From NCBI GenBank assembly GCA_023014485.1, contig JAJOZX010002580.1, forward strand, positions 607,001 through 671,000: DNA of 64,000 bases, in the 5' to 3' direction. The stretch is from Bathynomus jamesi. Its lineage: Eukaryota > Arthropoda > Malacostraca > Isopoda > Cirolanidae. Positions 49,738 through 62,965 of the stretch are shown here, piece by piece. The first letter of the stretch is position 1; each line of letters opens with the position of its first letter. The position numbers and the translations under genes are program-made. Under the pieces are notes generated by a model. That model was not told the origin of the DNA. It worked only from the letters and a program-made list of their open reading frames with translations, and ran no database searches.

Positions 49738-49966
49738 ACAGGGTGCCCATAAGTCCGGCATCATAGGGAAATTCATATTTTTCTATTTCTACAAACCATA
49801 ATTCATATTTTTTCTTATGCTCGGGATGCCAATTTCCCGTCCACCATTCTTTCCATAATGACTTTATGTACCATGCGTCATCAGCAGTAGACTTGTCAGA
49901 TGAATTAATGTACAGTAGGCCTTTTGGTGGTGTTGCTTTCTTATTAAGGAAAAATTTGTCAAACAT
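49738..49966 (-). other. Orphan mariner-like terminus with a short open frame
   Basis: TA followed by tacagggtgcccataagtcc looks like a Tc1/mariner end inserted in the TA tract. The minus-strand frame 49,966-49,730 is open for 78 codons and rich in aromatic and charged residues (WYIKSLWKEWW, KKKYELWFVEIEKYEF), stopping inside the terminus. I do not recognise the protein. No opposite terminus is visible before NLTR2 begins, so the element is truncated or was cut by NLTR2. Confidence 0.45.
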
Positions 49967-49989
49967 ATAAGATTCTTAACAAGCTATAA

Positions 49990-52633
49990 TGTAAGGTTGT
50001 TAGGCATTGAATTACAAGTGAACAATGATTGCATATTAATTGTAAACTGCTATTTACCATACAACAACGGCAGTAATCTAGATGAATACATTAATTTGCT
50101 GTACAAAATTAAGTCATTATCAGATAACCCCAAATATTCTCACTGTATAATAATGGGGGACTTTAACGCACATGTGAACTCGGAATTCTTTGTAGAATTG
50201 GGTAACATGTGCGAGTCGGCCAAGTTAAGTATAAGTGATGTAGATGTATTAGGAGTAGCCAGTGGTAATTTTACATACGTTAGCGATATGAGTGGTACCA
50301 CCAGGTGGATTGATCATTGTCTCACTCGTAATAATCTAAAGGATCGAATTGTTAGAGTTCATATTTTGCATGATTTCCTTCTTTCTGATCATAGACGATT
50401 AGAAATATTAATTAACGTTACCAATTTATGCGCAACACGACTTAACAAGAACTCAATAGGTAAGAATAATCGCCTCGATTGGTCCAATGTTAATATGCAG
50501 CAGAGAATAGAATACAAAGACAGAACATGTCACCTCTTTAATAATTTAGAAATTTTGCACCTTGCCTGTAATAATCCTTGCTCAGATGATTCTCACTGTA
50601 AACTCATAGATAGGTATTATAGTAAGATAATATCCCTGTTAAGAGAAGCATGAAGCCCCCTGATTAAATCTTACAACTATCATACTAAGGTTATTCCTGG
50701 ATGGAATGATTTTATTGCACCCCTGAAGAGGGAATCGAAAGACGCCTATGATTTGTGGTGCTTTCATGGTAGACCCAGTTTAGGACCAGTATACATGAAT
50801 ATGTGTAGAAGTCGGGGTCAGTATAAGGCGGCCAAAAGGCGATGTAAACAGGAAGAAGAGTCTATTCGAGCATCAAAAGCCTGTGAAGCTCGCATAAATA
50901 ACGATAATAACAAATTTTGGAACTTTGTTAAGAATCAAACGGGTGTCAAAAATGTCCTCCCTCCGACAATCGATGGGGTGTCGGGGGAGGATGAAATTGC
51001 AAAGCTGTGGAAAAACCACTACTCTAACATTCTTAACAGTGTGAGTAGGGATAATCTTAAGATAGATTGCAGCGATACGATTGTGGGAGGGACAAGGGAA
51101 AATATTTTGATATCATTTTCTGAAGTAAAGAGGTTAATTAAAGAGTTAAAGACTGGTTCTGCGTCAGGGTAGATGACTTATCGAATGAGCACTTAAAATA
51201 TGCAAATGACGTAGTATGTCTGCATATATCATTGCTCCTATCAGCCATGCTTGCTCATAGCTATATCCCTGCAGAGTTCATGAGGGTATATATCTTGCCC
51301 CTGGTAAAAAAAAGTACGGACATTCTGGCCAGCAATAATTACAGGCCTATTGCTGTCGCTTCCTGCTTCTCGAAACTACTAAAAAACTCTTGTTACTCCG
51401 ATTAAATGATTTCCTATGGACATCTAATCAGTTTGGCTTTAAAAGGTGCGACTCAACTGACCTGTGTATCTATGTACTTAAAGAAACAATATCTAAATAC
51501 ATTGACAGTAATTCAACCATTTATAGGTGTTTCCTTGATATAAGTAAGGCATATGATAGGGTGAACCACAATATTTTATTTGCAAAACTAGAAGACAGGA
51601 AGGTTCCCATGTACATATTAAATTTATTGAAATTTTGGTATTCCCACCAATCTTTCACTGTTAGGTGGGGCAATGTACTATCCGAGTGTTTTGGCTCCTC
51701 TTGCGGGGTGAGACAAGGCTCCTTGCTCTCCCCTATGCTGTTTAATATGTATATTGACGGATTAATTGCTTCACTTAATGAGGCAACAGTGGGATGTTGT
51801 ATAGATAACACAAGGATAAATAACTTAGTTTATGCCGATGATATGGTGTTAATAAGTCCCTCTGTTAAAGGTCTGGATCGGCTACTAAAAGTCTGCGAAA
51901 TGTATTCGCAGAAACATGATATTCTTTCTAATGTTACAAAAACTAAGGTTATGCAATTTCATCCTAAAAGCTACAGTATAATCAGCCAGCTGATATAAGG
52001 TTTAAAATGAATGGTGAAGTAATTGAGGAAGTACAAGAGTTTAAGTATTTGGGTCAAACTATTACCAGCTCCTTGAGTGATGACTCGGATATAAGAAAAC
52101 AATCTCGAAGCCTGTGTGCTAAAGCGAATATGACCATAAGAAACTTTCGTTTCTGTACAAGTGAAGCTAAAGACACACTCTTTCGTACTTTCTGCAGTAA
52201 TATATACGGTCAGCAACTCTGGGTGAAGTATAAAAAAGGTTCTGGCAGAACCCTAAATTTGCTCTACAACAAGTCTTTTAGACTCTTACATAAATTACCC
52301 CCGAGATGCTCAGCTTCGCAAATGTTTGCTACCCGCAATGTCCCAAGCTTCCCGGAGGTAAGAAGACGTGCTCAACACAGTCTAATGCAAAGAATTAAAA
52401 AACCAACCAACCTGATCATCCAAGCTATCCATGAGTCCTGCCATTTATCTTCTAAGCTATGGACTTCTTGGTACGAAAAAGTCTGTCTGTAGCTCCACTT
52501 AACTTCGACAGTGCAGTATTATTTCTAATCAATTGTATATATTTCTATCCTTAGTATATGAACTGTCATTGTATTAATAATATTTGTCATATGGACTATA
52601 ATCTGCCATAAACCTTTTCATTTTCATTTTCAT

Positions 52634-52640
<7 letters not shown>
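49990..52640 (+). pseudogene. NLTR2: CR1/Jockey-group non-LTR retrotransposon
   Basis: Endonuclease at 49,997-50,653 (NCYLPYNNGSN, GDFNAH, WIDHCLTR, LSDHRRL) ends in a TGA. The linker 50,753-51,172 has WNFVKNQTGVKN and ends in a TAG after GSASG. The RT fingers and palm at 51,390-51,998 include NQFGFKR, FLDISKAYDRV, GVRQGSLLSPMLFNMY and intact YADDMVLISPS. After a frame break, 52,007-52,492 carries FKYLGQTITSS and the C-terminal domain ending WYEKVCL. The 3' UTR ends in (TTTTCA)n-like repeats (52,613-52,640), a tail typical of CR1-like elements. It lacks the N-terminal endonuclease residues, so it is 5'-truncated. It is the best preserved RT in the window, but the breaks above make it non-autonomous. 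Confidence 0.85.

Positions 52641-52707
<67 letters not shown>
52638..52707. repeat. Microsatellite (TA)n
   Basis: TA tract directly after the NLTR2 3' tail. Confidence 0.95.
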
Positions 52708-52709
<2 letters not shown>

Positions 52710-53780
52710 TAGTGGTAAGGTTAGTAAAAAATTTTCATTTATTTTTGAGCAAACTTTTGGGTCTCTTGTGGCATCATTTTTCGGGCACCGACAGCGTCCC
52801 TTCTTCGCTTTTGTTGAATGTGGCACTGATAGGACATGTCTTACAGAGAGCTCTCTTGGAATTCAGTTTAGTTGTTTAGATACAGGATTGCTGCACCTTG
52901 CAATGGTGCAGGGTGTGTTGTTGCAAGGTTTAGAAAGAAGACCATAAATAGTACCCCTCTTTTATTTATGCTGACTTAGGCCTAAAATAGGCCGGCGTCG
53001 AGTCGACAACCCTAAGGTAGGACCGAATAAGACCTCCAAGAGTCCAAGTCCATACAATCTGTTTTGGTTTAGTTTAACTTAGGCTATAAGTTAAGGTAGC
53101 CCTTCAGAGCTTGGCCGTTCAAAGCTCAGCTGGGATTCCGAACCCAATCAAAGAGAAAAAAAATAACAGTCGGTGTGAAGAAACTCCCACTGTCCTTCCA
53201 GTGCCAGATTTAGGCACAAACTAAGTAAGCTACAGCTTAGGGCCTCACACAATGAGGGGCCTCTTTGAGTTCGGGTTTTTTTTTTGTCAAACCTAACTTA
53301 TGCTCGGTGGCCAACTGGCTGGGGCTAACCAAGGGCTTCCTCCAAGATAAATAGTATTTTAAATCTTGTATATCAAGACACTGGCACCGAATATGGGGGC
53401 CCATTTGGTATGAGTGGTCAGTATAAAAAGTGACCCGTTTAAAAGCTTTGCTAAAAAAAAATTAAGTAAAAAAAAAAAAAAATGAACAAAGTACGCCACT
53501 GCTAAGGCTCTAGATTTTCTTACGATTTTTGAAAAATGTCTTAGCTCTGGCTTACTGAAATCAATACTTTATTAATGTTTCATTATTATCGGAAAACATT
53601 CCGAAAGACAGCCTCAACATACTTGAGACAACTTCACATTCGGAAGATATCCTTTACCTATATATTGGGCGTGTGACTACTGATACTAACCGTAGATCTG
53701 GTATATTAAACAGTACCGAATTACTGTTGTGTTTGGACTTTGACTGCCGGGCAAATCTAGTTGGTCGGTTACATCAGATC
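52708..53780. other. Non-coding segment with a hAT-like terminus
   Basis: No gene found. At 53,199 cagtgccagatttaggcac, followed by agcttagggcctc, resembles a hAT 5' end and may be the outer boundary of the degenerate hAT1. No matching 8-bp duplication was found on the far side. Confidence 0.4.
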
Positions 53781-56700
53781 CAGAGGCGTACCAATACTTT
53801 TTGCTGCTCGGGGCGAAAATGCCACGCCCCCCCCCCCCCCCCCCCCCCCTGCAACAATTTTCAATTTTAAAAACAATTCCTTTACAAATATACACTTCTA
53901 AACAAAACTTTTATTGGAAGAAAAACTTAAATAAAGCAACTTCAATTTTAACAATACTACATAATGTACCGTACATAATACACTACATAATTTTAACAAT
54001 AACTATATAATGTATAATGCCAGTTAAATTTTCGGACTTTCATAACAGAAAATTCATGAATGATTTTTTCTATGTCCATTGTCTCTGCAACTTCGCGTTC
54101 AATTGAAATAATCGCCAAATTGCTCAGTCTAGATTGACTTATAGTTGACCTGAGGTAAGTTTTTATAAGTTTCAGTTTCGAGAAACTTCGTTCGCAACTT
54201 GCCACGGACATGCATGTAGTTAGACAGATCCGGAGGGCAATTGTTATATGAGGCAAAGATTCCACTAGATCCCATTTAACGATCCACTGAAGTAGTTTTA
54301 ACATATCCCAGTTCTTTGGATCATCGTCGACGCTTATGCTTTCGAAACTGAGCAAATGTCTGCGCAAACGCTTTATTTCTTCCAGTAGACTTCCTGGATT
54401 AATGTCATTGTAGATGGAAGAAAAATTATTGACCTTGGTATTAATTTCTTCATCTTTGGACTGATTCAAAAGGTACGAAGGAGACAGAAATTCAAAGCGA
54501 TCATTCATGTTTTTAAGACAAACTGTGCGTTTTTCAATTTCTGCTAATAAACGATCCATGATTTCAAAAAATTCTCTGCGTACATCCTCTTGCACGTCAA
54601 TCCAGCATCACGAGCTTGCTCTCCAGGCATTCTTCCGTCTCCTGACTCTGCGGTCTATACTGATATCCATTTCATTACAGAACTCTTCGGCGGCATCTGC
54701 AGCGTTTGATACTACTGCCTCTCGTTCATTAGTTAAAAACACGGATAAAGAGTTAATTTTTAATGCACACTAGTCCAAAGCAAGTCCCTTTCTTTGAAAA
54801 TATAGCTGAGCATCATTGATTTCTTTCAGCACTGGATCCAGAAAAATAAGTACACAATGAATATGTATGACATGATGGAGGTCAACAGAGCTTCAGCATC
54901 GCCCTTTGTGTCCAGATTTTCGGAGACCACTTCACTCAGTTCTTCCAAGGCACTAACAACGTGAGTCAAGTTCTTCTTAAGACTAGAAACAGCATCATAC
55001 TTAGCACTCCACCGCGTATCAGAGACTCGCTTGACAGTGATTTTGGAATGTTTTGTTAAGACATCCCAACGATGAGTAGAGGAAAAATAGACGAAAATTC
55101 GTTCAATTGTTCCAAAGAAAGTTACACCATTAGGACTCAGTCCCGCGGCATGAACTCCAGCCAAGTTCAGCGAGTGGTTATTGCAAGGAATGAAAACAGC
55201 GTGTTTGCTAACATCAAGAATTCTGCGTTGAACTCCAAGATGAATACCTGCCATCGTAGCAGCATTGTCATACCCTTGACCATAACAATTCTGGATATCC
55301 AGCCCATCCTCACGGAGCTTAGTGACAATGAGATCAGTAACTGCCTCAGCAGTCTTCCCCTCTAATTTAATAAAATCAACAAAGGATTCCTTCACCTCTA
55401 CATTACCATCTTTAATCGACACATAGCGAATTACCTGAGACATCTGATCAATATGCGATATATCTTGTGTACTATCGAAAATTATTGCAAAGTACTTTGC
55501 ACTAGACACATTATCAATTATACATTTTCGAACATTACAGCCGATTAGTGTGATGAACTCATTTTGAATGTTAGGTGACAAATACGTAGTGGATATCTTG
55601 TCAGTCATTCGTATTTTTGTAAGATGTTCCCTAATTACTGGGTCATATTTGCCCATTAGTTTTATTAACTCCAAAAAGTTTCCCGAATTGCCAGCTAGCC
55701 CAGCTTCTTCATTTAAGTTCTCTCGGTGCCCTCGGAATGCAAGATCTTGTTTTGCCAAGAACATGATGCAGTCATAAATTCGTCTCAGTATTTCTTTCCA
55801 CTTAGCAGTAGCATGTTTTATTTGCAACTGATGTGCATTATCTATTGTAGCATTCAACTGAAGGCGCATAGACAACTCTTTCCATTGTTCAAAGCATCGG
55901 GTAAGATATGGACTGTTTTCATGTTCAGGTACTCTTGGATTCAGTTTCCTCCAGGCAAAAAATCCTTCTTCTTTTCCAAATGCACTGGAGATGTTGTTGA
56001 AGAGACGACAGCAAAAGCAATGCAAGCTACATTTTGAAGGTGAGAAGATTAGCCATGACCTTTCAATTTTTTCGCCATTTTCCAAAGTTTTGAAATACCA
56101 AACTTTTGACATTGACCTATTGTTTCAATCAGCTGGAAAGGGTCCATTCATGTTTTTCAAATGTGATGGTCCACGTTTAATGAGTTCGATTCTCAAATTG
56201 TCCGTCATTGGAACGGGCCAGTTGCCAGAATCGTTAAACAGACTCTGTGGGTGATGGGTGGATGGGTGACTTTGTGATGTAGATGAGGGTTGATCCTGAT
56301 TATTTGGGGGTTCACTTGAAGTTGCCGCTTGAACATCTATCTCTAAAGATATATCACATTGCGGTTGATCTCCTTGCTTCCCAGAAGGCACTGAAGGTGT
56401 GTCTGAGAATCCCATTAACTGATGAAATCGCTTAGCAGCACGCTTGCCTTCCTCCTCTTTTTTTCGCGAAGATTCTTGTATGCAGCACCACTCAGTCTCT
56501 GTCGTTTGCTCATGTTTGCTAATTCAGTAGGGTATCTGCAAAATAAAACAACCATTAATTATTAACATCATCAAAGCTCAAAGAATGCAAAGCCTAACCT
56601 AAATAATATAGGGAAAGTCTGAAAAATAGGGCTGGCAACCTTTCCGATGTGAAAATTTAACGCAACTATTTGTGGAAATAGTGGCATTGAGGTGGCATAT

Positions 56701-56915
56701 ATAGCATTTAATGATGATTTTTCATCAAAACCATGGATATTTTGTACACAAATAACGCGCGACAATGATGAGATATAATTTTTTGGAGGGTTGCATTTTA
56801 AAACATAAAAACCCAAAATTTTGCATACTGCGCCCGCCTGACAGTAATTTGCCGCCCCTCGGGAAGTGCCGCTCGGGGCGGTCGCCCCTCTCGCCCCTCC
56901 CTTGATACGCCACTG
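53781..56915 (-). mobile_element. hAT2: complete hAT element, ZMYM/DUF4371 type
   Basis: Termini CAGAGGCGTACCAA and the complement of CAGTGGCGTATCAA; exact 8-bp duplication atcagatc at 53,773-53,780 and 56,916-56,923. The transposase on the minus strand starts near 56,513 (MSKRQRLSGAAYK). A frame shift follows, then 56,415-56,125 and, after one TGA, 56,112-54,826. That segment has a TTF-type zinc finger (RSWLIFSPSKCSLHCFCC), the DUF4371 region (IIFDSTQDISHIDQM), YDNAATMAG and a C-x2-H-type NNHSLNLAG. Another shift and two stops precede the dimerisation domain (54,595-53,993, CERSFSKLKLIKTYLRS). Length is normal for the family, but the protein is disrupted at about five places. A 27-base C homopolymer (53,824-53,850) lies near its 3' end. 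Confidence 0.93.
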
Positions 56916-56923
56916 ATCAGATC

Positions 56924-57412
56924 TCTTGCCATTGTTATTTTCCCGCCACATTTAGAGCTCGTATCATTCCTTATTTGCCTGTTATTCTTTAATTATTTGA
57001 GTGTGCCTATGATTAGCCATATTACGGTTCAGTACGAAGGCCCTCCGCTTCTGATATTATTAGGGCAATTTGCTTAACTTTATATTTTGTCTATTTATTT
57101 TATATTTGTCATTTTATACGTATATATTTCTTATATTTTATTCTTATATCTTATATTATTGCAAACCCCTATATAGAGGCGGGGTTAGGATTAATCATAT
57201 TGCCTTCCTAATTTAATGTCAAGCATAAGCTAAATTTGTACCCCTAACATAAGTGGCAAAGTTGCATTGTTTTATTTTCCATTTCTAGTTATCATTTTAT
57301 TTTATATAGGGCCTATTTATACTATATTCCCTATTGCCATTTTTAATTTCAACTTTTATTAATTTCAAAGAAGTTAATTGTTTCTCTTATTATTTTGGAG
57401 AGACCTATCAAA
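56924..57412. other. Non-coding AT-rich segment 5' of hAT1 coding region
   Basis: Probably the 5' untranslated or intron part of hAT1. No independent feature seen. Confidence 0.4.
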
Positions 57413-59881
57413 ATGAAGAGAACTTTTGAAAGTAGATTTCAGAAATGAAAAAAGAAGTAGCAGCTTGAAAGGCAGATAAAACAATTACCGAAAGTTGACA
57501 GTTATTTCACTCTGATAAAGGAGGAATCTCAGACTCGAGAGAGTCAGACAGATCCACAAGAATAGAAAATCCACTAGAATAGAAAATACAGACACGAATT
57601 TGACTACTTCATCTGATTGTGTTACAGAGACTGAAGTCCAGGCTGAAGACAATAAATACACAAAGTTCAATGATCTTAGCCTCTGAGGAGTCTTAACCGA
57701 GGATGATATTGCATTCTGGTTACAGAAAGGCCTCTCAAAGTGTCAACATTGGGATGGTTTATTTGAGAAATCGAAGCGATCATTCAAAAATCAAATCAGA
57801 TATTGTTCAAGGGGTCTTTTTTAGTCAACGAAAGCTAATGGGGAAAAATACAATCGAGAATGGTTAGTATACTTTCCAACAACCGGTTGTGTTTACCGTT
57901 TTGTTTGCATAGAACACTAGAACAGCTTTCCTTACATATTTGACGAGGATTCGCGGGTTAACCTTGGATTCACAGCTAGCTGAACAGATGAAACAGGAAC
58001 AAGAGTACTGGAGGCAATAGGCATGTACTTACACGTATTATTGCAGTTGTATTAACAGAACGTGGATTAGCATTTAGGGGAGGCAATTAAAAGCTTGGGT
58101 CGCCCCATAACGGAAACTTTCTTGGTTCGATAGAACTCATTGCTAAGTTTGATCTATTTCTTTCTAACCATATTAAGCATTATGGAATTAGTGGATCTGG
58201 AAAGCGTTCATATTTGTTTAAAACAATATGGGATGAACGCATCCAGCTTATGGCTGAAAAGGTAAGAGAATCTATTTTGGAAGACTTGAGAAACGCAGGA
58301 TACTTCGGTTTGTCTGTTGACTCCACACCAGATTTTTCACATGTTGATCAACTAACTGTTATTGTCAGATGTGTGTCACTCGATGATGGTTTTCCCGTTG
58401 AATGCTTTCTATCTTTCCTTAATTCGAAAAGCACAGTGGTGAAAGTCTGGCCAACATGGTGCTGGATTATCGAGTCAATGATTGCAAAGTTGACTTTGGT
58501 AAGTGCAGAGACAGTCATATGATAATGCAGCGAACATGTCAGGGAGGTATAATGGCATGCAGCAGAAACTTCTAGAGAAAAATAAGTATGCCATATATAT
58601 TCACTTAATCTTGTTGGTCATGTTGCAGTTGATTGCTGCCTAAATGCAGTAAATTTTTTTGTTGTTGTGCAACAGTTATACACATTCTTTACTGCATCTA
58701 CAAAACGTTGGGCAGCACTTAAATCATATTTGGGTCCTGATTCCACAGTATCAAACGCCTCTCTGACACTAGGTGGGAAGCACATGCAAAGGCCACTTCA
58801 GCCATAGCTGAGGGGTATGATCCAATTATTGATGCCCTCACCCATGTCCATACTGATGACAGTTAAAAGGGTGATACAAGAAGAGAGGCTGGCATTCTGT
58901 TGGAGGAATTAGAGTTTGTGTTCATGTTAATTCTCTGGAACCATTTATTAGATCAGTTCCACAAAACTAACAAGGCCCTATATGATGTACAGATAACCCT
59001 TATTGCATGTGCAAAGCTTTACATTCACTTACTCACTTCTTGAAAGACACCCGTGAAAGTTTTGGTGAAATTGAATTAAAAGCAAAAAAGATCTTGCCTT
59101 CGGTAGACTACAAGTGTGTGAATAAAAGGAAAAGATTGAGAAGGAAAGAAACCTACGATGGTGATGCACTTAATGGCGATGAAACCCTTTCTCCAAAAGA
59201 CAAGTTTCGAATTAAATCTTTTATTCCTATGATGGGTGCCAGGGCCGTTTCCTGGCATAAGCAGGCTAAGCGGCCGCTTAGGGCCCCGCTGCTACTAGGG
59301 GGCCCCTAGATAGGCTCCCAGGTCATAGATCAGTGGGCAAGAATAGGAATATAGCTGAAGTTATTATTAATATTATTGTTATTATTATTATTATTATCAT
59401 CCTTATTATTATTATTATTGTTGTCGTATTAATTAAAATTTTTGTATGAGACAAATGTGATAAAACGGAGACAAACGAAACGTTTTGGTCGTTATGTGTA
59501 AATAACTATTGTGAGACCTTATTTCTATATTATTTAACTTTATTCTTACTATATGCTTATACTTTCCTAAATGCTTAATTTTTCCAGTATTGTAAAACAT
59601 TATTTCACTAATTTACTAATTATTAAGAGATTTTGTAACACTTTAAAACCTACGATTATTTTTGTTATGTTTTCAAGTTTATTAATTCTTTTCTCATCTT
59701 TTTCAGATAATGTGAATTTTGTTGGTTAAAACCTAAATGGTCTGATTAATTATTTGAATGTATTTGATTAACGTTACAATTATAACAATTATTATTATTA
59801 TTATTATTATTATTATCATGATTATTATTATTTAGCAGATTAGTTGTGGTTAACTAGATGTGACTTCGTGCATCTTGGAAA

Positions 59882-62595
59882 ATGAAACATTATCCATCAG
59901 GAGCTGAAAAACGGAAAAAGAAGAAAATAGAGGAGGAGAAGCTTTCCACTAGCACAGGTGAGATGTGCCACTTGTATATTCTTATGATTACAGTTCAAGC
60001 AACTAGGTTAGGTAGACCGTCAAGCTAGGCAAGTGCTCAGGAATCGTGTAGAGTAAGCTAGTCTCTGTAATATTTATAATATTTCGAAATGTGAAATTTA
60101 ATGGATCACATCACCTCAAATTCTGTTCACACAGATCAATTATCAAACAAGATAAGAAAGAGTATTTTAGCAAAAATTAACAGAATATGTAATGTTATGT
60201 TCTCAGGAGCACTACTGAAATATTTGGAAAAGCCATCCTCAGCAAAGCCTAATGCGCATCATGAGCCAACAGCGGGACCATCCTCTATGCAACCTCAAAC
60301 ACCAGTAGAAATAGAGCCTGATGAACCAACAAGTGGCCCATTTTCTGTTCAGCTTCAAACACCACACACAGGCATTTCTACTGAGCAACAAGAACCAAGA
60401 TCTACTCAACCGCTTGATCCGTATGACTGGCCAGCTGTCCTGTGAGATGCCTTGAAGACAGATCTGGTGTCTCGAGGACCATTTCAAATCAGTCCAGATT
60501 TCACATTCCCTAAAAGAGAGGACGGTAGAAGCGTTCATCACCATTACATGTACAGAACATTAATTAATGGGGAAAAAATAAAGCGAAGCTGGCTGATGTA
60601 TTCTAGAAGGAATGATGCTCTTTATTGCTTCTGCTGCAAGTTGTTTTCAAGGAAGTCGTACAAACTAATTACGGATGGACTTTCAGACTGGATAAACGTT
60701 GGTTCGCTTCTGAAAGGCCATGAAAACAGTTCAGAACATGCAGATAACATGGCAACATGGAAGGATCTGGAACTGTGGCTAAAAACTGGGAGGACCATTG
60801 ACCAAACTGAAATGTCATTAATGGAGGTAGAGCTAAGACGCTGGCGAGATGTTCTCACACGTCTTGTAAGTATAATCCAATCATTGGCAGAGAGAAACCT
60901 TGCTTTCAGGGGGTCTTCCTCTACATTGTACAATCGAGACAATGGCAACTTCTTGAAGGAGGTTGAGCTGCTTGCCAAATTTGATCCAGTGATGAAACAA
61001 CACATCAGCAGAGTCGAAAGTGGCCAATATAGTCATTCAAGTTACCTAGGAAACATCATTCAAAATGAGCTCATTGGATCCATTAGTGGGAAGATCTTGG
61101 ATGCCATTGTTGCAGAAATAAAACAAGCTAAATATTACTCACTTATTTTAGACTGCACTCCAGACATAAGCCACCAAGAACAGATGTCGATTATTATCAG
61201 AACTGTTAAAATGGATGAAGTACCAGAAATAAAAGAATACTTCTTGGGCTTTCTTGAGGCTTCAAAAAGTACATGCCTGGGTTTATCAGTTTGATTCTGA
61301 AGAGACTAATGAACTGAATATTTACTTTGATGACTGCAGAGGACAGTCATATAACAACGGAGCGAACATGAAGGGCAAGAATAAAGGTGTTCAGGCAAGG
61401 TTATTAGAGAAGAACTGTCGTGCACTCTATGTTCTATGTGGGGCTCACACTCTGAATCTTGTAGTGGCTGATGCAGCTAAAGCTTCCACAGATGCCATCA
61501 GCTTCTTTGTCAACGTACAAAAATTGTACAACCTTTTTGCAGCAGCTACACAGAGATGGACAATCCTAAAGAAGCACGTGAACATGACACTCAAGTCTTG
61601 GAGTGAAACCAGGTGGGAGAGCCGGCTTAAGAGCATTGAGACTGTGCGATACCAGAGCCACAACATCAGAGAGGCCCTGTTGGATGTCAGAAACAATGTC
61701 ACAGATGCCATAGCCAGGACTGAAGCACAAGCACTTGCAGAGGAGGTAGGGTCTTATCGCTTTCAGATTTGCACAGTAGTATGGTATGGCATTCTTCATG
61801 CAGTTAACCATGTGAGAAACTTCTGCAGTCTCCTACAATGCAGTTTGATGTGGCAGTCAACCTCCTCACAAAAACAAAATACTCACTCACCAGCTACAGA
61901 AACATAGGTTTTGTTGCAGCACAAGTCGTAGCTAGGGACATATGTGAGGAAATGAATGTGGAGGCTGTGCTGAAGGAGAAGAGGCTCAGATCCACAAAAA
62001 AGCACTTTGCTTACGAAGCTCCTGACGAACCATTTACAGAAGCCTTAAAGAGGCTGGAAGTCAAATTTTTCAATGTGGTGGTGGATTGTGGCATCGGGTC
62101 AATAAATGAGAGATTCAAAACATTAGATGATATGAGGGACATATTTGGGGTTCTCCTAAACTTCACCACAATGAACAAGGAAGATTGTCCTGCAAGTGTG
62201 AAAAGCTCTCTAAGATACTGAGCTCTGGATCTGATTCTGACAATGATGGAAGTGAACTGGGTCTCGAAATTAAGAACTTGCCGACTTTACCTTCACACAA
62301 CATGACTGCATTGGAGCTTCTCTCCTTCATTCATCAGAAGCAACTGGAGGAACTATACCCCAATCTCTGGGTCGCACTAAGAATTGCCTGCACTCTACCT
62401 GTGACAGTAGCGTCAGCCGAGAGGAGCTTCTCTAAGATGAAGCTAATCAAGAACTACCTTAGATCATCAATGGGGCAGGATCGCCTCAGTGGCCTTGGCA
62501 TCATAAGCATCAACCAGGACGTTGGCAGGGAGGATTCATATGATGATGTTATTGATGATTTCGCCCAGAAAAAATCTAGGAGGCAAAAATTTTGA
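59882..62595 (+). pseudogene. hAT3 transposase (TTF zinc finger, DUF4371, hAT dimerisation)
   Basis: A likely first exon 59,882-59,957 encodes MKHYPSGAEKRKKKKIEEE, a basic nuclear-signal-like start, and ends at a GT-AG intron (donor 59,958, acceptor before 60,207) that keeps phase into GALLKYLEKPSS. A TGA at 60,443 interrupts it. The frame 60,446-61,294 then has the TTF zinc finger (KRSWLMYSRRNDALYCFCC) and LILDCTPDISHQEQM. After a shift, 61,254-61,907 has DCRGQSYNNGANMKG and CGAHTLNLVVADA. 61,838-62,221 is helical. 62,185-62,595 has the dimerisation motif SAERSFSKMKLIKNYLRS and ends KKSRRQKF. Three frameshifts and one stop make it non-functional, though all domains remain. Confidence 0.9.
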
Positions 62596-62965
62596 AGATA
62601 CAAACTGTTCTGTATAACTGTTAGCTATTACACGATTGTATCGTAGAGTTAGTAATTGTTTGGTAGTTGATAATTGCATTATTTTTTTATACATAGTTCT
62701 GTGTCATTTATTCTAAATAATGTATAAGCTAATTTTCAGGAATTTCATGAAGAGTATTTTTTTCTGTTTGTCTTCTGAAAGTACATATTTGTTGTTTTGG
62801 ACATAAATGTTTCATTAAAATTGTTTCATAATTGTTTTTTATTAACACAGCCATTTTTTGTATGTGTGCTGAGGTGATGTAGTAAGGCGCGAGTTGGTGG
62901 ATGGAGGGGTGGGGGCTCAAATGGGTATACTGCTTAGGGCCCCCTAATAGCTAGAAACGGCCCTG
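62596..62965. other. hAT3 3' untranslated region and terminus
   Basis: AT-rich, no coding region. It ends with a G-rich stretch (62,905-62,930) and the TIR. Confidence 0.7.

Larger units (their letters stand above)
59240..62965 (+). mobile_element. hAT3: complete hAT element nested in hAT1
   Basis: Termini CAGGGCCGTTTC and GAAACGGCCCTG with exact 8-bp duplication atgggtgc (59,232-59,239 and 62,966-62,973). Subterminal CTTAGGGCCCC blocks lie at 59,276 and 62,933. Length 3,726 bp. It contains one transposase gene plus ATT-rich microsatellites (59,365-59,425 and 59,788-59,831). Confidence 0.95.
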
